Of a DNA stretch of 16,048 bases, positions 6,154-14,352 are shown one piece after another. The translations under genes were made by a program, and so were the position numbers. Source of the stretch: an uncultured Lachnospiraceae bacterium. Its GTDB lineage: Bacteria > Bacillota > Clostridia > Lachnospirales > Lachnospiraceae. The notes beneath the pieces were generated by a model that saw nothing but the letters and a program-made list of their open reading frames with translations, did not search any database and had not been told where the DNA came from. Every line of letters starts with the position of its first letter. The stretch's first letter is position 1. The stretch covers positions 1 through 16,048 of the forward strand of contig CADBOW010000209.1 of the NCBI GenBank assembly GCA_902796375.1. The letters are read 5' to 3'.

Positions 6154-7842
6154 ATGAAACACGATTCGATGCCGGAACCCGGCATAGCAGGCCGATATAT
6201 AAGCACTTCTGCAGACGACACCGGATGCATAACCGGAATCGATTTTCACGATACGGATCATTTTAATTTTGCATTTGATATCGTCGATGAAATTGCCAGA
6301 AAAAAACCCGGAAAACTTGCAATGCTTCATATATCAAAAACAGGCAAGGAACGACGCATCACTTTTTCCGACATGATGAAATACAGCAACCAGACCGCCA
6401 ACTATCTTTCCTATCTCGGGATCCGGCGGGGAGACCGTGTTATGCTGATCGTAAAAAGGCATTATCAGTTCTGGTTTCTGATCCTGGCACTGCACAAGCT
6501 GGGAGCCATAGCTGTTCCCGCCTCCTTCCTTCTTACAAGGAAGGATTACGAATACCGGTTCAAGGCCGCACGGATCAGTGCTGTCATTGCCTCCGGAGAA
6601 GGCGAGATCACCGGTGAGATCGACAAGGCCGCCAGAAACTACGACGCACTGAAGGCAAAGATCATCGTAAACGGACAGCGTCCCGGCTGGGATGCCTATA
6701 ACCGTGCGGTGAAATACTTCTCTTCCAGCTTCGAACGCGCCGAGGATGCTCCGGGCGGAGATGATCCCATGCTGATGTTCTTCACCTCCGGTACCACATC
6801 CTATCCGAAAATGGCCCTGCACAGTTACAAATACCCGTTGGGGCACTATATCACCGCCAGATACTGGCACGGCATCGAAGAGAACGGACTGCATTTCACC
6901 ATCAGCGATACCGGCTGGGGAAAAGCCCTATGGGGCAAGCTGTACGGCCAGTGGCTTTGCGAAGCTGCCGTTTTCACCTACGATTATGCGGATTTCTACG
7001 CCAAGGAGATCCTGAATATGATCGAAACCTATAAGATCAAAACCTTCTGCGCACCGCCCACCGTATATCGGTTCCTGGTGCATGTGGACCTGTCGCATTT
7101 CGATCTGTCCAGTCTTACAAATGTAACGACTGCCGGCGAGGCTCTGAATCCGGAGATCTTCCGCAGGTTCCAGAACGCAACCGGACTTTCCATCATGGAA
7201 GGCTTCGGGCAGACGGAAACCACCCTTCTCATCGGAAATATGAAAGGGACCGAAGCACGTCCCGGCTCCATGGGAAAAGCCAGTCCTCTGTATGATATTC
7301 ATATCCTGAAGCCGGACGGCTCCGAATGCCGGACAGATGAGATCGGCGAAATCTGCGTGGCAACCACGAGAGAGATCCCCAACGGGCTTTTCCAGGGCTA
7401 TTATATGGATGAAGATAAGACAAAGGAAGTATGGCACGACGGTTATTATCATACCGGTGACACGGCATATATGGACAAAGACGGATATTTATGGTATGTT
7501 GGACGGGTTGATGACATCATCAAATCCGCCGGCTACCGGGTAGGCCCCTTTGAGATCGAGAATGAGATCATGCGTCTGCCCTATGTTCTGGAGTGTGCCG
7601 CCACCAGCATCCCGGATACGATCCGGGGGCAGGCCATCAAGGCTTCCATCGTGCTCACAGACGGCATCGAGGCAACGGACGCACTGAAGAAAGAGATCAT
7701 GAAATACCTTCGCGGAGCTCTCGCTTCCTACAAACGGCCAAAGACCATCGAGTTCGTCACAGCACTTCCGAAGACCTCCAGCGGAAAGGTCCGCCGGACA
7801 GAGATTAAAGAAAAGGATTGGGTAAAAGGAACAAAATCATGA
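6154..7842 (+). CDS. ACSM-type acyl-CoA synthetase (AMP-forming)
   Basis: Member of the adenylate-forming superfamily: activates a free carboxylic acid with ATP to acyl-AMP and then to acyl-CoA. 562 aa, normal length. The A3 P-loop FTSGTTSYPK is at 210-219, SDTGWGKALWGKLYGQW at 251-267 (a signature of the medium-chain ACSM group), A5 EGFGQTET at 349-356, A7 YHTGD at 432-436, the A8 hinge GRVDDIIKSAGYRVGP at 450-465, and the A10 catalytic Lys545 in KTSSGK. All key residues are present, so it should be active. Related bacterial and archaeal ACSM enzymes prefer short, branched or medium-chain acids; the actual substrate is not readable. No membrane segment. AAGGAG (6141-6146) lies 7 nt before the ATG. 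The stop overlaps the next start by 4 nt, indicating translational coupling with the ketosynthase. Confidence 0.9.
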   Translation: MKHDSMPEPGIAGRYISTSADDTGCITGIDFHDTDHFNFAFDIVDEIARKKPGKLAMLHISKTGKERRITFSDMMKYSNQTANYLSYLGIRRGDRVMLIVKRHYQFWFLILALHKLGAIAVPASFLLTRKDYEYRFKAARISAVIASGEGEITGEIDKAARNYDALKAKIIVNGQRPGWDAYNRAVKYFSSSFERAEDAPGGDDPMLMFFTSGTTSYPKMALHSYKYPLGHYITARYWHGIEENGLHFTISDTGWGKALWGKLYGQWLCEAAVFTYDYADFYAKEILNMIETYKIKTFCAPPTVYRFLVHVDLSHFDLSSLTNVTTAGEALNPEIFRRFQNATGLSIMEGFGQTETTLLIGNMKGTEARPGSMGKASPLYDIHILKPDGSECRTDEIGEICVATTREIPNGLFQGYYMDEDKTKEVWHDGYYHTGDTAYMDKDGYLWYVGRVDDIIKSAGYRVGPFEIENEIMRLPYVLECAATSIPDTIRGQAIKASIVLTDGIEATDALKKEIMKYLRGALASYKRPKTIEFVTALPKTSSGKVRRTEIKEKDWVKGTKS

Positions 7843-9092
7843 AAAACAACATTGTCGTTACAGGAATCGGCGCCGTAACTCCGGTTGGAGTCGGTGTGAA
7901 GAACTATTGGGAAAATCTGATCAGCGGAAAATCCGGAATCGCTCCCATCACCCGCTTTGATGCCACCGGACTTCCGGTCACCTTTGCAGGTGAAGTGACC
8001 GACTTCAACCCGGAAGACTTTATGGCGAAAAAGCAGGTCAAGGAAATGGAGCTGTTCATGCAATTCGGTTATGCCGCTGCAGCCGAGGCCATGGAGGATG
8101 CAGGTTTCATTGAAGATGAAAATGGAAATCTTCCACTCCCCAAGGAGCGGATCGGTATCGTCCTGGGAACCGTCTTCTCCGGCATCATCGACATCGCTGC
8201 AACCCAGGACAAATTCAGTACGGGAACCGCTTCCCGTGTGAACCCCCGTTTCATCACCAGGATCATAGGAAATATCGCAGCAGCCCAGATTGCCATTTCC
8301 AAAGGTCTGAAGGGCCCCAGCCTTACGGTTTCCACCGCATGCTCCTCAGGGATCGATGCGATCTCCACAGGGATCATGCTGCTGGAGCAGGATATGGCTG
8401 ACGCCGTGATCTGTGTAGGCGCAGAGGCAGCCACATCTCCCCTTACGATCCTGGGTCTTTCCTCCATCCACGCGCTTTCCAGAAACAATGAGGATCCGGA
8501 GCATGCAAGCCGCCCCTTCGATCTGAACCGGGATGGCTTCGTTATGGCGGAAGGCGGAGGAGCTGTCATTATCGAGAAGGAAGAATCCGCGCTCCGGAGA
8601 GACGCAAAGATCCGCTGCTCCGTAGCAGGATATGCAAACAGTACGGACGGTTATCATGTGACCAGCCCGCATCCGGAAGGGATCGCTGCCGTCTTCTGCA
8701 TGAAGCAGTCCCTGGAGGTTGCCGGTCTTCCCCTGACCTCCGTTGATTATATTAATGCACATGGAACCTCAACCCCGAAGGGAGACATTATAGAGGTCGG
8801 AGCCATCAAGTCACTGTTCGGCGACCACGCCTACAAGCTGGCTGTATCCTCCACCAAGGCCTCCACAGGGCATCTGATGGGAGCCGGCGGCATCACGGAG
8901 GCCATCGCATGCGTCAAAGCCATTGAAGAGGATATCCTGCCTCCTACCATCAATCAGACCACACCGGATCCGGAATGCGATCTGGATTTCGTTCCCAACG
9001 AGGCACGAAAGGCAACCGTAAATGTTGCCATGTGCAACGCCTTCGGCTTCGGCGGCCAGAATGCCAGCCTTCTGCTGAAGAAATACAAGTAA
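7839..9092 (+). CDS. Second KAS I/II-type beta-ketoacyl synthase
   Basis: Decarboxylating condensing enzyme of the FabB/FabF family, 417 aa, complete. Cys168 in VSTACSSG, His309 in NAHGTSTP, Lys340 and His345 in SSTKASTGHLMGAGG make an intact catalytic set, and the glycine-rich C-terminus NAFGFGGQNAS is normal. After His309 it reads STPKGD, resembling the STPVGD of FabB and the GD of polyketide synthases rather than the STPLND of housekeeping FabF. The start at 7839 is chosen over an ATG 7 codons earlier because it begins with the family N-terminus and AAAAGGA lies 8 nt upstream. No matching chain-length factor or own carrier protein follows, which argues against a type II polyketide cluster. 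A dedicated role with the synthetase it is coupled to is likely but unproven. Confidence 0.9.
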   Translation: MKNNIVVTGIGAVTPVGVGVKNYWENLISGKSGIAPITRFDATGLPVTFAGEVTDFNPEDFMAKKQVKEMELFMQFGYAAAAEAMEDAGFIEDENGNLPLPKERIGIVLGTVFSGIIDIAATQDKFSTGTASRVNPRFITRIIGNIAAAQIAISKGLKGPSLTVSTACSSGIDAISTGIMLLEQDMADAVICVGAEAATSPLTILGLSSIHALSRNNEDPEHASRPFDLNRDGFVMAEGGGAVIIEKEESALRRDAKIRCSVAGYANSTDGYHVTSPHPEGIAAVFCMKQSLEVAGLPLTSVDYINAHGTSTPKGDIIEVGAIKSLFGDHAYKLAVSSTKASTGHLMGAGGITEAIACVKAIEEDILPPTINQTTPDPECDLDFVPNEARKATVNVAMCNAFGFGGQNASLLLKKYK

Positions 9093-9130
9093 AACCGGAG
9101 ACGCGGTCATTCAATACAAACAATACCAAA

Positions 9131-9180
9131 AAAGGGCCCCGAACTGTATGCCGTCAAAGCACATACAGCGCGGGGTTTTT
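9131..9180. terminator. Bidirectional intrinsic terminator
   Basis: CCCCG (9137-9141) and CTGTATG (9144-9150) pair with CATACAG (9162-9168) and CGGGG (9171-9175), with a 2x2 internal loop and an 11-nt apical loop. TTTTT follows on the plus strand and AAAAAA precedes it, giving a T-run on the minus strand too. It ends the ketosynthase transcript and can also end the converging ABC transporter transcript. Confidence 0.85.
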
Positions 9181-9218
9181 CCTTTTATCGTTTTCCTTTT
9201 ATCGTTTTCCTTTTATCG
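9177..9218. repeat. Three tandem copies of a 14-bp unit
   Basis: TTTTCCTTTTATCG occurs three times in direct succession (9177-9190, 9191-9204, 9205-9218) without mismatch, between the terminator and the end of the GldF-GldG gene at 9227. The first copy uses the terminator's T-run. It is non-coding and probably a replication-slippage product. Confidence 0.85.
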
Positions 9219-9226
9219 CCTTCAGT

Positions 9227-11350
9227 TTACCGTCTTCTTCGCAATGCCCACACAACAACTCCCACCAGAAGCAGAACTCCGGGAACAACGCCGGACAGGA
9301 TCACTCCGAAGAAGGTCGCATCCGATTCCGGAACCACCACATATTCCTGACTGTACTGCTTCACAGGGACAGAGATCAGAGTTGGCCGGCTGACCATCTG
9401 ACTCATGATCTGCGAGAACAGCTTGCGGTTCATACCGGATATATACTCATCTATGGCATCCTGTGTCATATACGGGGATCCGAAAACCGTAAGCTGACTT
9501 TCTCTTATCACACGTCCGCTTCCCTCCGGAGCATCCTCCGGCGTAATATCCGAATCCCATTTTCTGAATACACCCAGCAGGAATTCACCCTTCTCATCTC
9601 CCTCTTCCGGTTTCGTACTCTTCGCCTCCTGAGGATCCTTCTTAAGAAAGGCTTTTTCCGAGGTTTTCAGTATCACTTCCACAGCCGGATCCGTGGAACG
9701 GAGTCCCACGGTGGCGGCGGAAAGAGCCAGATTTCCCGCCAGCTTCTCCGTAACCGAGGTAGACCGGATCTCCGGGATCAGATAGAAGGGCTGCCGGAAA
9801 TAAACATCTTCATTTTCCTCCGATACAACCCCATGACAGACCTGGATCCCATACTCTGCCAGAAAGCCCTGAAGATTCTTCTGAGGTTCCTTCGTCCACT
9901 GCAGCAGGATGTAGAGGTGTCCGCCCTGATCCATATAGTTCTTCAGAGCCCCGATCTCCGCCTCACTGTAGTCCTCTGACGGTGCAAGGATCAGTACGCA
10001 GTCCGCGTCCCTGGGGATGCTCCCTGCGGTCACCAGCTGTATTTCCTGCAGCTTCACATTTTCCCGATCCAAAGCCGTCCGGAACTCACCGGACAGAAGC
10101 AGTTCACCATGCCCGGACAGTTCATAGACCATCGGCAGATCATCCGTGGTAACATAATCGATGGCGCTGGTCAGAAGCCCCTCCAGATCAAATCCGTCCG
10201 GGGAAGCTCCGTAATCCTGCATGTCCGGATCGGAGTAGGTATATATGCTCTCGAAGGGGATGATCCGGAACACATCCTCCCGGGAAACCACGATACTCCC
10301 CTCCGTCAGACCGTTGGCGGTATAACGCATGGGAAACCGGGGTGAAACCTCCGGATCCACATATTCCACGCTGATATGGTCAAAGGAAGCATAGTTTTTC
10401 AGCATTTTCGCTTCATTTGTATCCGCTGCGTCCTCCTTCTTGAAGACATAGATCACCACATCCTGATCCAGCGTCTCCAGGAAGCCCTTCGTCTCCTCCG
10501 TCAGAAGATGGAATTCCTTCATGGTCACATCAAATTCCGTCACGCTGTCCGGCAGCAGCTCCGCAGTCACATTCAGTCCCACCACTGCAAGGAGTGTTCC
10601 CACCAACCAGATCAGACGTCCGGCCCGAAGCTTCGGATCTCCGCCGTTTCCGCTTTGATACCGTTTCAGCCGAAGCACCGTAAAGATCAGAAATGCCGTA
10701 CCCACGGACAGGAAATAGAGAATGGACCTGAGGGATATCACACCGGATTCCATCGTTATGAATCGTGCCTGGAAATGAAATGCTCCCAGGATCTTCTGCA
10801 ACACCGGAACTCCCAGAAGCTCACCGAAGCCTCCCATGGTGTAAACCACAAAAAGTGCCACCGCCGTGGAAACCGCAGCGATCACCACATTATTGGTCAG
10901 AGAAGACAGGAAAAGGCCCACGGCAACGGCTGCCATTCCGTAGAGAATATATGCCAGAAGGGTTGTATAGGCTTCCGCAATGGCCACATCTCCGTAACCG
11001 GAAAGGATCAGCGGGAAGAATGCCGCTGCAACCACCGGGATCAGGAACAGGGTCAGCATGGCCAGATACTTTCCCATCACGATCTTCGCGAGGGATACCG
11101 GCGCCGTGAAAAGCAGCTGATCCGTCTTGTCCCGAAATTCCTGTGCAAAGCCGCGCATGGTCAGGATCGGGATGGTGATGGAGAAAAGATAGACCACCGA
11201 AGCAAAGGCATAGTTCACATGCGCCATACCCTGATACAGATTCATCACATAAAAATATACACCGAAGAAGAACAGGGACGCCGCCAGATACAGGAATCCG
11301 ATCACACTGCAAAGGGCGGAGCGAAGTTCTCTTTTCCAGATACTAATCAT
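9227..11350 (-). CDS. Fused GldF-like ABC-2 permease and GldG-like auxiliary domain
   Basis: Membrane component of a Gld-type ABC transporter, 707 aa. Residues 1-230 form an ABC-2 permease with about six hydrophobic helices (e.g. 14-36, 51-65, 96-117, 130-150, 155-171, 209-226). Then comes a further helix at 246-264 and a large extracytoplasmic domain at about 270-675 of the GldG / ABC-transporter auxiliary type, closed by a C-terminal helix at about 681-702 and the anchor RRRR. The start at 11350 follows AGGAGG and begins MISIWKRELRS, typical of these permeases; the frame is open for 44 more codons upstream but those lie inside the ATPase gene. It overlaps the ATPase gene by 8 nt. In Flavobacterium GldA/F/G is linked to gliding, but no gliding genes are present here and the transported substrate is unknown. 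Confidence 0.87.
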   Translation of the reverse strand: MISIWKRELRSALCSVIGFLYLAASLFFFGVYFYVMNLYQGMAHVNYAFASVVYLFSITIPILTMRGFAQEFRDKTDQLLFTAPVSLAKIVMGKYLAMLTLFLIPVVAAAFFPLILSGYGDVAIAEAYTTLLAYILYGMAAVAVGLFLSSLTNNVVIAAVSTAVALFVVYTMGGFGELLGVPVLQKILGAFHFQARFITMESGVISLRSILYFLSVGTAFLIFTVLRLKRYQSGNGGDPKLRAGRLIWLVGTLLAVVGLNVTAELLPDSVTEFDVTMKEFHLLTEETKGFLETLDQDVVIYVFKKEDAADTNEAKMLKNYASFDHISVEYVDPEVSPRFPMRYTANGLTEGSIVVSREDVFRIIPFESIYTYSDPDMQDYGASPDGFDLEGLLTSAIDYVTTDDLPMVYELSGHGELLLSGEFRTALDRENVKLQEIQLVTAGSIPRDADCVLILAPSEDYSEAEIGALKNYMDQGGHLYILLQWTKEPQKNLQGFLAEYGIQVCHGVVSEENEDVYFRQPFYLIPEIRSTSVTEKLAGNLALSAATVGLRSTDPAVEVILKTSEKAFLKKDPQEAKSTKPEEGDEKGEFLLGVFRKWDSDITPEDAPEGSGRVIRESQLTVFGSPYMTQDAIDEYISGMNRKLFSQIMSQMVSRPTLISVPVKQYSQEYVVVPESDATFFGVILSGVVPGVLLLVGVVVWALRRRR

Positions 11351-12308
11351 CCTCTCCCTCCTCCTCTTCCAGCCTCTTCTCTGCAAGATATGCTTCTTCC
11401 GTGGCACGGAGAAATACATCCTCGATGTCCTCGGTTCTGTGCTGCATTTCCAGGATCGGAAGCCCCGCTTCGGATGCTGCATGGAAGAAGGCCTCTCTCA
11501 GGTCTTCATCCTTCTTCTCCGCAAGCAGGAGCCGTACGCCATCCTCCGCAGAAGCAAAGGTTGCCTTTCGTCCGGGAAATTTAACGGACAGGAGCTTTCT
11601 CACCTCGGCTCCGCTGCCCTTCAGCGTCACCTCCAGAACCCCGGCTGAACCCGTGATCTCATCCATACCGCCGGAAAGCACCAGACGGCCTGCTGCGATG
11701 ATCAGGATCTCATCCACTTCCTTTGTGATCTCGGACAGCACATGGGAGCTTACGATCACCACCCTGTTTCTGCCCAGTGAACGGATCATTTTTCTCATTT
11801 CCACCAGCTGAACCGGGTCCAGCCCGTTGGTCGGCTCATCCAGGAGCAGGATCTCCGGGTCCCCCATCAGGGTTGCCGAGAGTCCGACTCTCTGACGAAA
11901 TCCCTTCGACAGCTGTCCGATGAGACGGTTCCTGACGGAATGGAGATTTCCGATCCGGACTGCCTCCTCCACAGCATCCTCCCGCTCTCCCCGTGGGATC
12001 CGGCGAAGCTCTGCCTGAAACCGAAGAAACTCCTCTACCGTAAGCTCCGGATACAGCGGCGGCTGCTCCGGAAGATATCCGATCCGCCGCTTCACCTCCG
12101 TGGGTTTCTTCCCCAGAGAGATGCCGTCCACCAGGATTTCTCCCGAAGTAGGCAGAAGATAGCCTGCCAGAAGCTGGAGGGTGGTTGTTTTCCCGGCGCC
12201 GTTCACTCCCAGAAGGCCATATACCTTTCCGGATTCCAGAACAAAGCTGACATCCTTTAACGCCTGTACCGTTCCATATGATTTTGTGAGATTCCGAACC
12301 TCGACCAT
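11343..12308 (-). CDS. ABC transporter ATP-binding protein, GldA/CcmA-like
   Basis: ATPase that powers the membrane protein encoded next. 321 aa from the chosen start. Walker A GVNGAGKTT at 34-42, Q-loop Gln82, signature LSKGFRQR at 133-140, Walker B ILLLDEPTNGLD at 153-164 and H-loop His189 are all intact. The C-terminal 100 residues are an accessory domain ending in a Glu/Asp-rich tail. The start at 12308 is preferred because MVEVRNLTKSYG is the family N-terminus and AAGGA precedes it; the frame stays open 46 codons further upstream to 12446, without a good ribosome binding site there. Substrate unknown. Confidence 0.92.
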   Translation of the reverse strand: MVEVRNLTKSYGTVQALKDVSFVLESGKVYGLLGVNGAGKTTTLQLLAGYLLPTSGEILVDGISLGKKPTEVKRRIGYLPEQPPLYPELTVEEFLRFQAELRRIPRGEREDAVEEAVRIGNLHSVRNRLIGQLSKGFRQRVGLSATLMGDPEILLLDEPTNGLDPVQLVEMRKMIRSLGRNRVVIVSSHVLSEITKEVDEILIIAAGRLVLSGGMDEITGSAGVLEVTLKGSGAEVRKLLSVKFPGRKATFASAEDGVRLLLAEKKDEDLREAFFHAASEAGLPILEMQHRTEDIEDVFLRATEEAYLAEKRLEEEEGEDD

Positions 12309-12476
12309 ATCATTGCTTTCCTTACTGTTATACTGTTGAAGAGCCTGCCCCTCAGGCCCGTCCGTTGCACGCACATAGGGACAGTCCCCCGGCTCCATGG
12401 ATCCGAAACGACCGGAACCAAAGGGATCTGTCCCCATATCTTTCATATGCCTGTATACGCTTCTCCGATATCCGTA
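12309..12476 (-). other. 168-bp spacer between exonuclease III and the ABC ATPase
   Basis: No terminator with a T-run and no convincing promoter was seen. The spacer is open in the ATPase frame (46 codons from 12446). Reading the minus strand it contains two related short dyads, GGGGACAGATCCC and GGGGGACTGTCCC, and a GCCTG/CAGGC stem near 12345-12359. These resemble degenerate REP-like palindromes common in clostridial intergenic DNA; this is a tentative reading. Confidence 0.35.
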
Positions 12477-13241
12477 TTATAATTCCAGATCCAGCTCGAT
12501 GGGACAATGATCCGACCCGAAGATATCACTGTGGATCTTCGCATCCCGAATATGATCCTTCCATTCCTCTGATACCAGAAAATAATCGATCCGCCAGCCG
12601 GCGTTCCGCTCCCTGGCATTAAACCGGTAGGACCACCAGGAGTATGCATCCGCCATATCCGGATATTTATATCGAAATGTATCTATGAAGCCGCTGTTCA
12701 GAAGATCCGTCATCTTCCCCCGTTCTTCATCCGTAAAGCCCGGATTATGATGATTCGAGGCAGGATTCTTAATATCGATCTCCTGATGCGCCACATTCAT
12801 ATCTCCGCAGATGACCACCGGCTTCTCCTTCCGGAGTCCGGTCACATACCTGCGGAAATCATCCTCCCACTCCATACGGTAGGAAAGACGTTTCAACTCA
12901 TTCTGCGAATTCGGAACATAGGCCGTCAGCAGGAAGTAGCTGCCCATATCCAAGGTGATCAGCCGGCCTTCCTGATCATGCTGTTCCAGGCCCATTCCAA
13001 GGACCACCGACCGGGGCTCCTCACGGGTAAATACCGCCGTGCCGGAATAGCCTTTCCTCTTAGCGAAATTCCAGGTCTGATGGTATCCCGGCAGTTCCAG
13101 CTTCAGCTGGCCCTCCTGCATTTTGCTCTCCTGGATACAGAAGACATCTGCGTCCAGCTTACGGAAGGACTCCTCAAAGCCCTTTCCGACACAGGCCCGG
13201 ATCCCGTTTACATTCCAGGAAATCATTTTTATCAATGCCAT
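12477..13241 (-). CDS. xth: Exodeoxyribonuclease III (AP endonuclease)
   Basis: DNA repair enzyme of the endonuclease/exonuclease/phosphatase fold: cleaves at abasic sites and removes 3' blocks. 254 aa, usual length for the ExoA/XthA family. Asn10 in SWNVNGIRA, Glu38 in IQESK, Tyr108, Asp147 and Asn149 in GDMNVAH, and Asp244-His245 in GSDHCP are the metal and catalytic residues and all are present. It starts 12 bp after the ldh stop, so it is probably co-transcribed with ldh. The ATG at 13241-13239 has a weak AGGCGG site 8 nt upstream; a second ATG five codons in would give the commoner MISWNVNG start but lacks a better site. Confidence 0.94.
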   Translation of the reverse strand: MALIKMISWNVNGIRACVGKGFEESFRKLDADVFCIQESKMQEGQLKLELPGYHQTWNFAKRKGYSGTAVFTREEPRSVVLGMGLEQHDQEGRLITLDMGSYFLLTAYVPNSQNELKRLSYRMEWEDDFRRYVTGLRKEKPVVICGDMNVAHQEIDIKNPASNHHNPGFTDEERGKMTDLLNSGFIDTFRYKYPDMADAYSWWSYRFNARERNAGWRIDYFLVSEEWKDHIRDAKIHSDIFGSDHCPIELDLEL

Positions 13242-13253
13242 AACTTCAACCGC

Positions 13254-14300
13254 CTATCGTTCCACCGGCTTCTCGCTCAGATCCACCGGCTTCGGCTCCT
13301 CCTTTGGTTCTTCCGGAAGTGTCAGATCCAGAGAATCTGCGATCTCCTTCAATGCCTTGGCCGATGCCATCAGCTTCGTGATCTCCTCTGCATTCAGGGC
13401 GATGGGAACTCTCTCCTCCACGCCATCCGCACCGACGATGGCCGGCATGGACAGGCAGATATCATTCAGCCCGTACTGACCTTCCATCAGGCTGGATACC
13501 GACAGGATGGATTTCTCATCTCTGGCGATGACCTCACAGATCCTGGTGATGGCCATGGCTACACCGTAGTAGGTAGCCTTCTTACGATTGATGATCTCGT
13601 AAGCGGAATTCTTAACCATTTCCTGAATATGACGCTCTGACTGATCGTGATTGAAATGTCCGCGCATCTCGCAGAACTCCGAAAGCGGGATACCGCCCAC
13701 CATGGCACTGCTCCAGGCAGCCAGCTCGCTGTCTCCGTGCTCTCCGATGATATATGCATGCACGGTACGATTATCCACATCCAGATGCTCACCCAGCATG
13801 GTCTTCAGACGAGCCGTATCCAGTACGGTACCGGAACCGATCACGCGATGCGCCGGGAATCCGGACAGCTTCTGAGCCACATAGGTCAGAATATCCACCG
13901 GGTTTGAAACGATCAGAAGCACACCCTCGAAGCCTCTTTTGGAGATCTCCGGAATGATGCTCTTGAAGATAGCCACATTCTTCTGAACCAGCTGTAATCT
14001 GGTCTCACCGGGCTTCTGTGCAGCTCCGGCTGTTACGATAATGATCGATGCATCTACGATATCATCATAGGTTCCCGCATAGATCTTCATGGGCTTTTTA
14101 AAGGGAACGCCGTGGCTGATATCCATGGCCTCGCCCTCTGCCCTGTTATGATCCACATCGATCAGAACCAGCTCCTTGAACAGCCCTGACTGCATCAGTG
14201 CAAAGGCTGCCGATGAGCCTACAAATCCGCAGCCGATGATGGCCGCCTTGCGGATATCCACATTCTTACTTACTACACTACTCTCGCGGATCTTCTTCAT
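13254..14300 (-). CDS. ldh: L-lactate dehydrogenase
   Basis: NAD-dependent reduction of pyruvate to L-lactate, regenerating NAD in fermentation. 348 aa, longer than the usual 310-320. The nucleotide-binding motif GCGFVGSS is at 23-30, Gln95 in AAQKPGETR is the residue selecting lactate over malate, Arg101 and Arg164 bind substrate, and His188 in IGEHGD is the proton acceptor. At the positions that bind fructose 1,6-bisphosphate in Bacillus enzymes, His181 is kept but the arginine is Lys166, so allosteric activation is uncertain. The last 20 or so residues are a Pro/Glu/Lys-rich tail not found in standard enzymes. AAAGGAGG precedes the ATG. It follows the membrane protein gene by 52 bp without a clear promoter. 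Confidence 0.94.
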   Translation of the reverse strand: MKKIRESSVVSKNVDIRKAAIIGCGFVGSSAAFALMQSGLFKELVLIDVDHNRAEGEAMDISHGVPFKKPMKIYAGTYDDIVDASIIIVTAGAAQKPGETRLQLVQKNVAIFKSIIPEISKRGFEGVLLIVSNPVDILTYVAQKLSGFPAHRVIGSGTVLDTARLKTMLGEHLDVDNRTVHAYIIGEHGDSELAAWSSAMVGGIPLSEFCEMRGHFNHDQSERHIQEMVKNSAYEIINRKKATYYGVAMAITRICEVIARDEKSILSVSSLMEGQYGLNDICLSMPAIVGADGVEERVPIALNAEEITKLMASAKALKEIADSLDLTLPEEPKEEPKPVDLSEKPVER

Positions 14301-14352
14301 AGAACCCTCCTTTTACTGCGCACACCATCTGTCATACATTTTACAACACTGC

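Noticed and set aside
6154..9092. Polyketide or aryl polyene biosynthesis cluster
   Set aside because: No dedicated carrier protein, chain-length factor, dehydratase, ketoreductase or thioesterase accompanies the pair, and a terminator follows the ketosynthase directly.
9177..9218. CRISPR array
   Set aside because: The 14-bp copies are directly adjacent with no spacers and no cas genes nearby.
10376..11584. Long plus-strand open frame (about 400 codons) opposite the ABC transporter genes
   Set aside because: It spans the junction of two well-supported minus-strand genes, has no family motifs, is rich in His/Arg/Gln as expected for an antisense frame, and has no suitable ribosome binding site.
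13254..14300. Malate dehydrogenase
   Set aside because: The discriminating position before KPGETR is Gln95, which favours lactate; malate enzymes carry Arg there.
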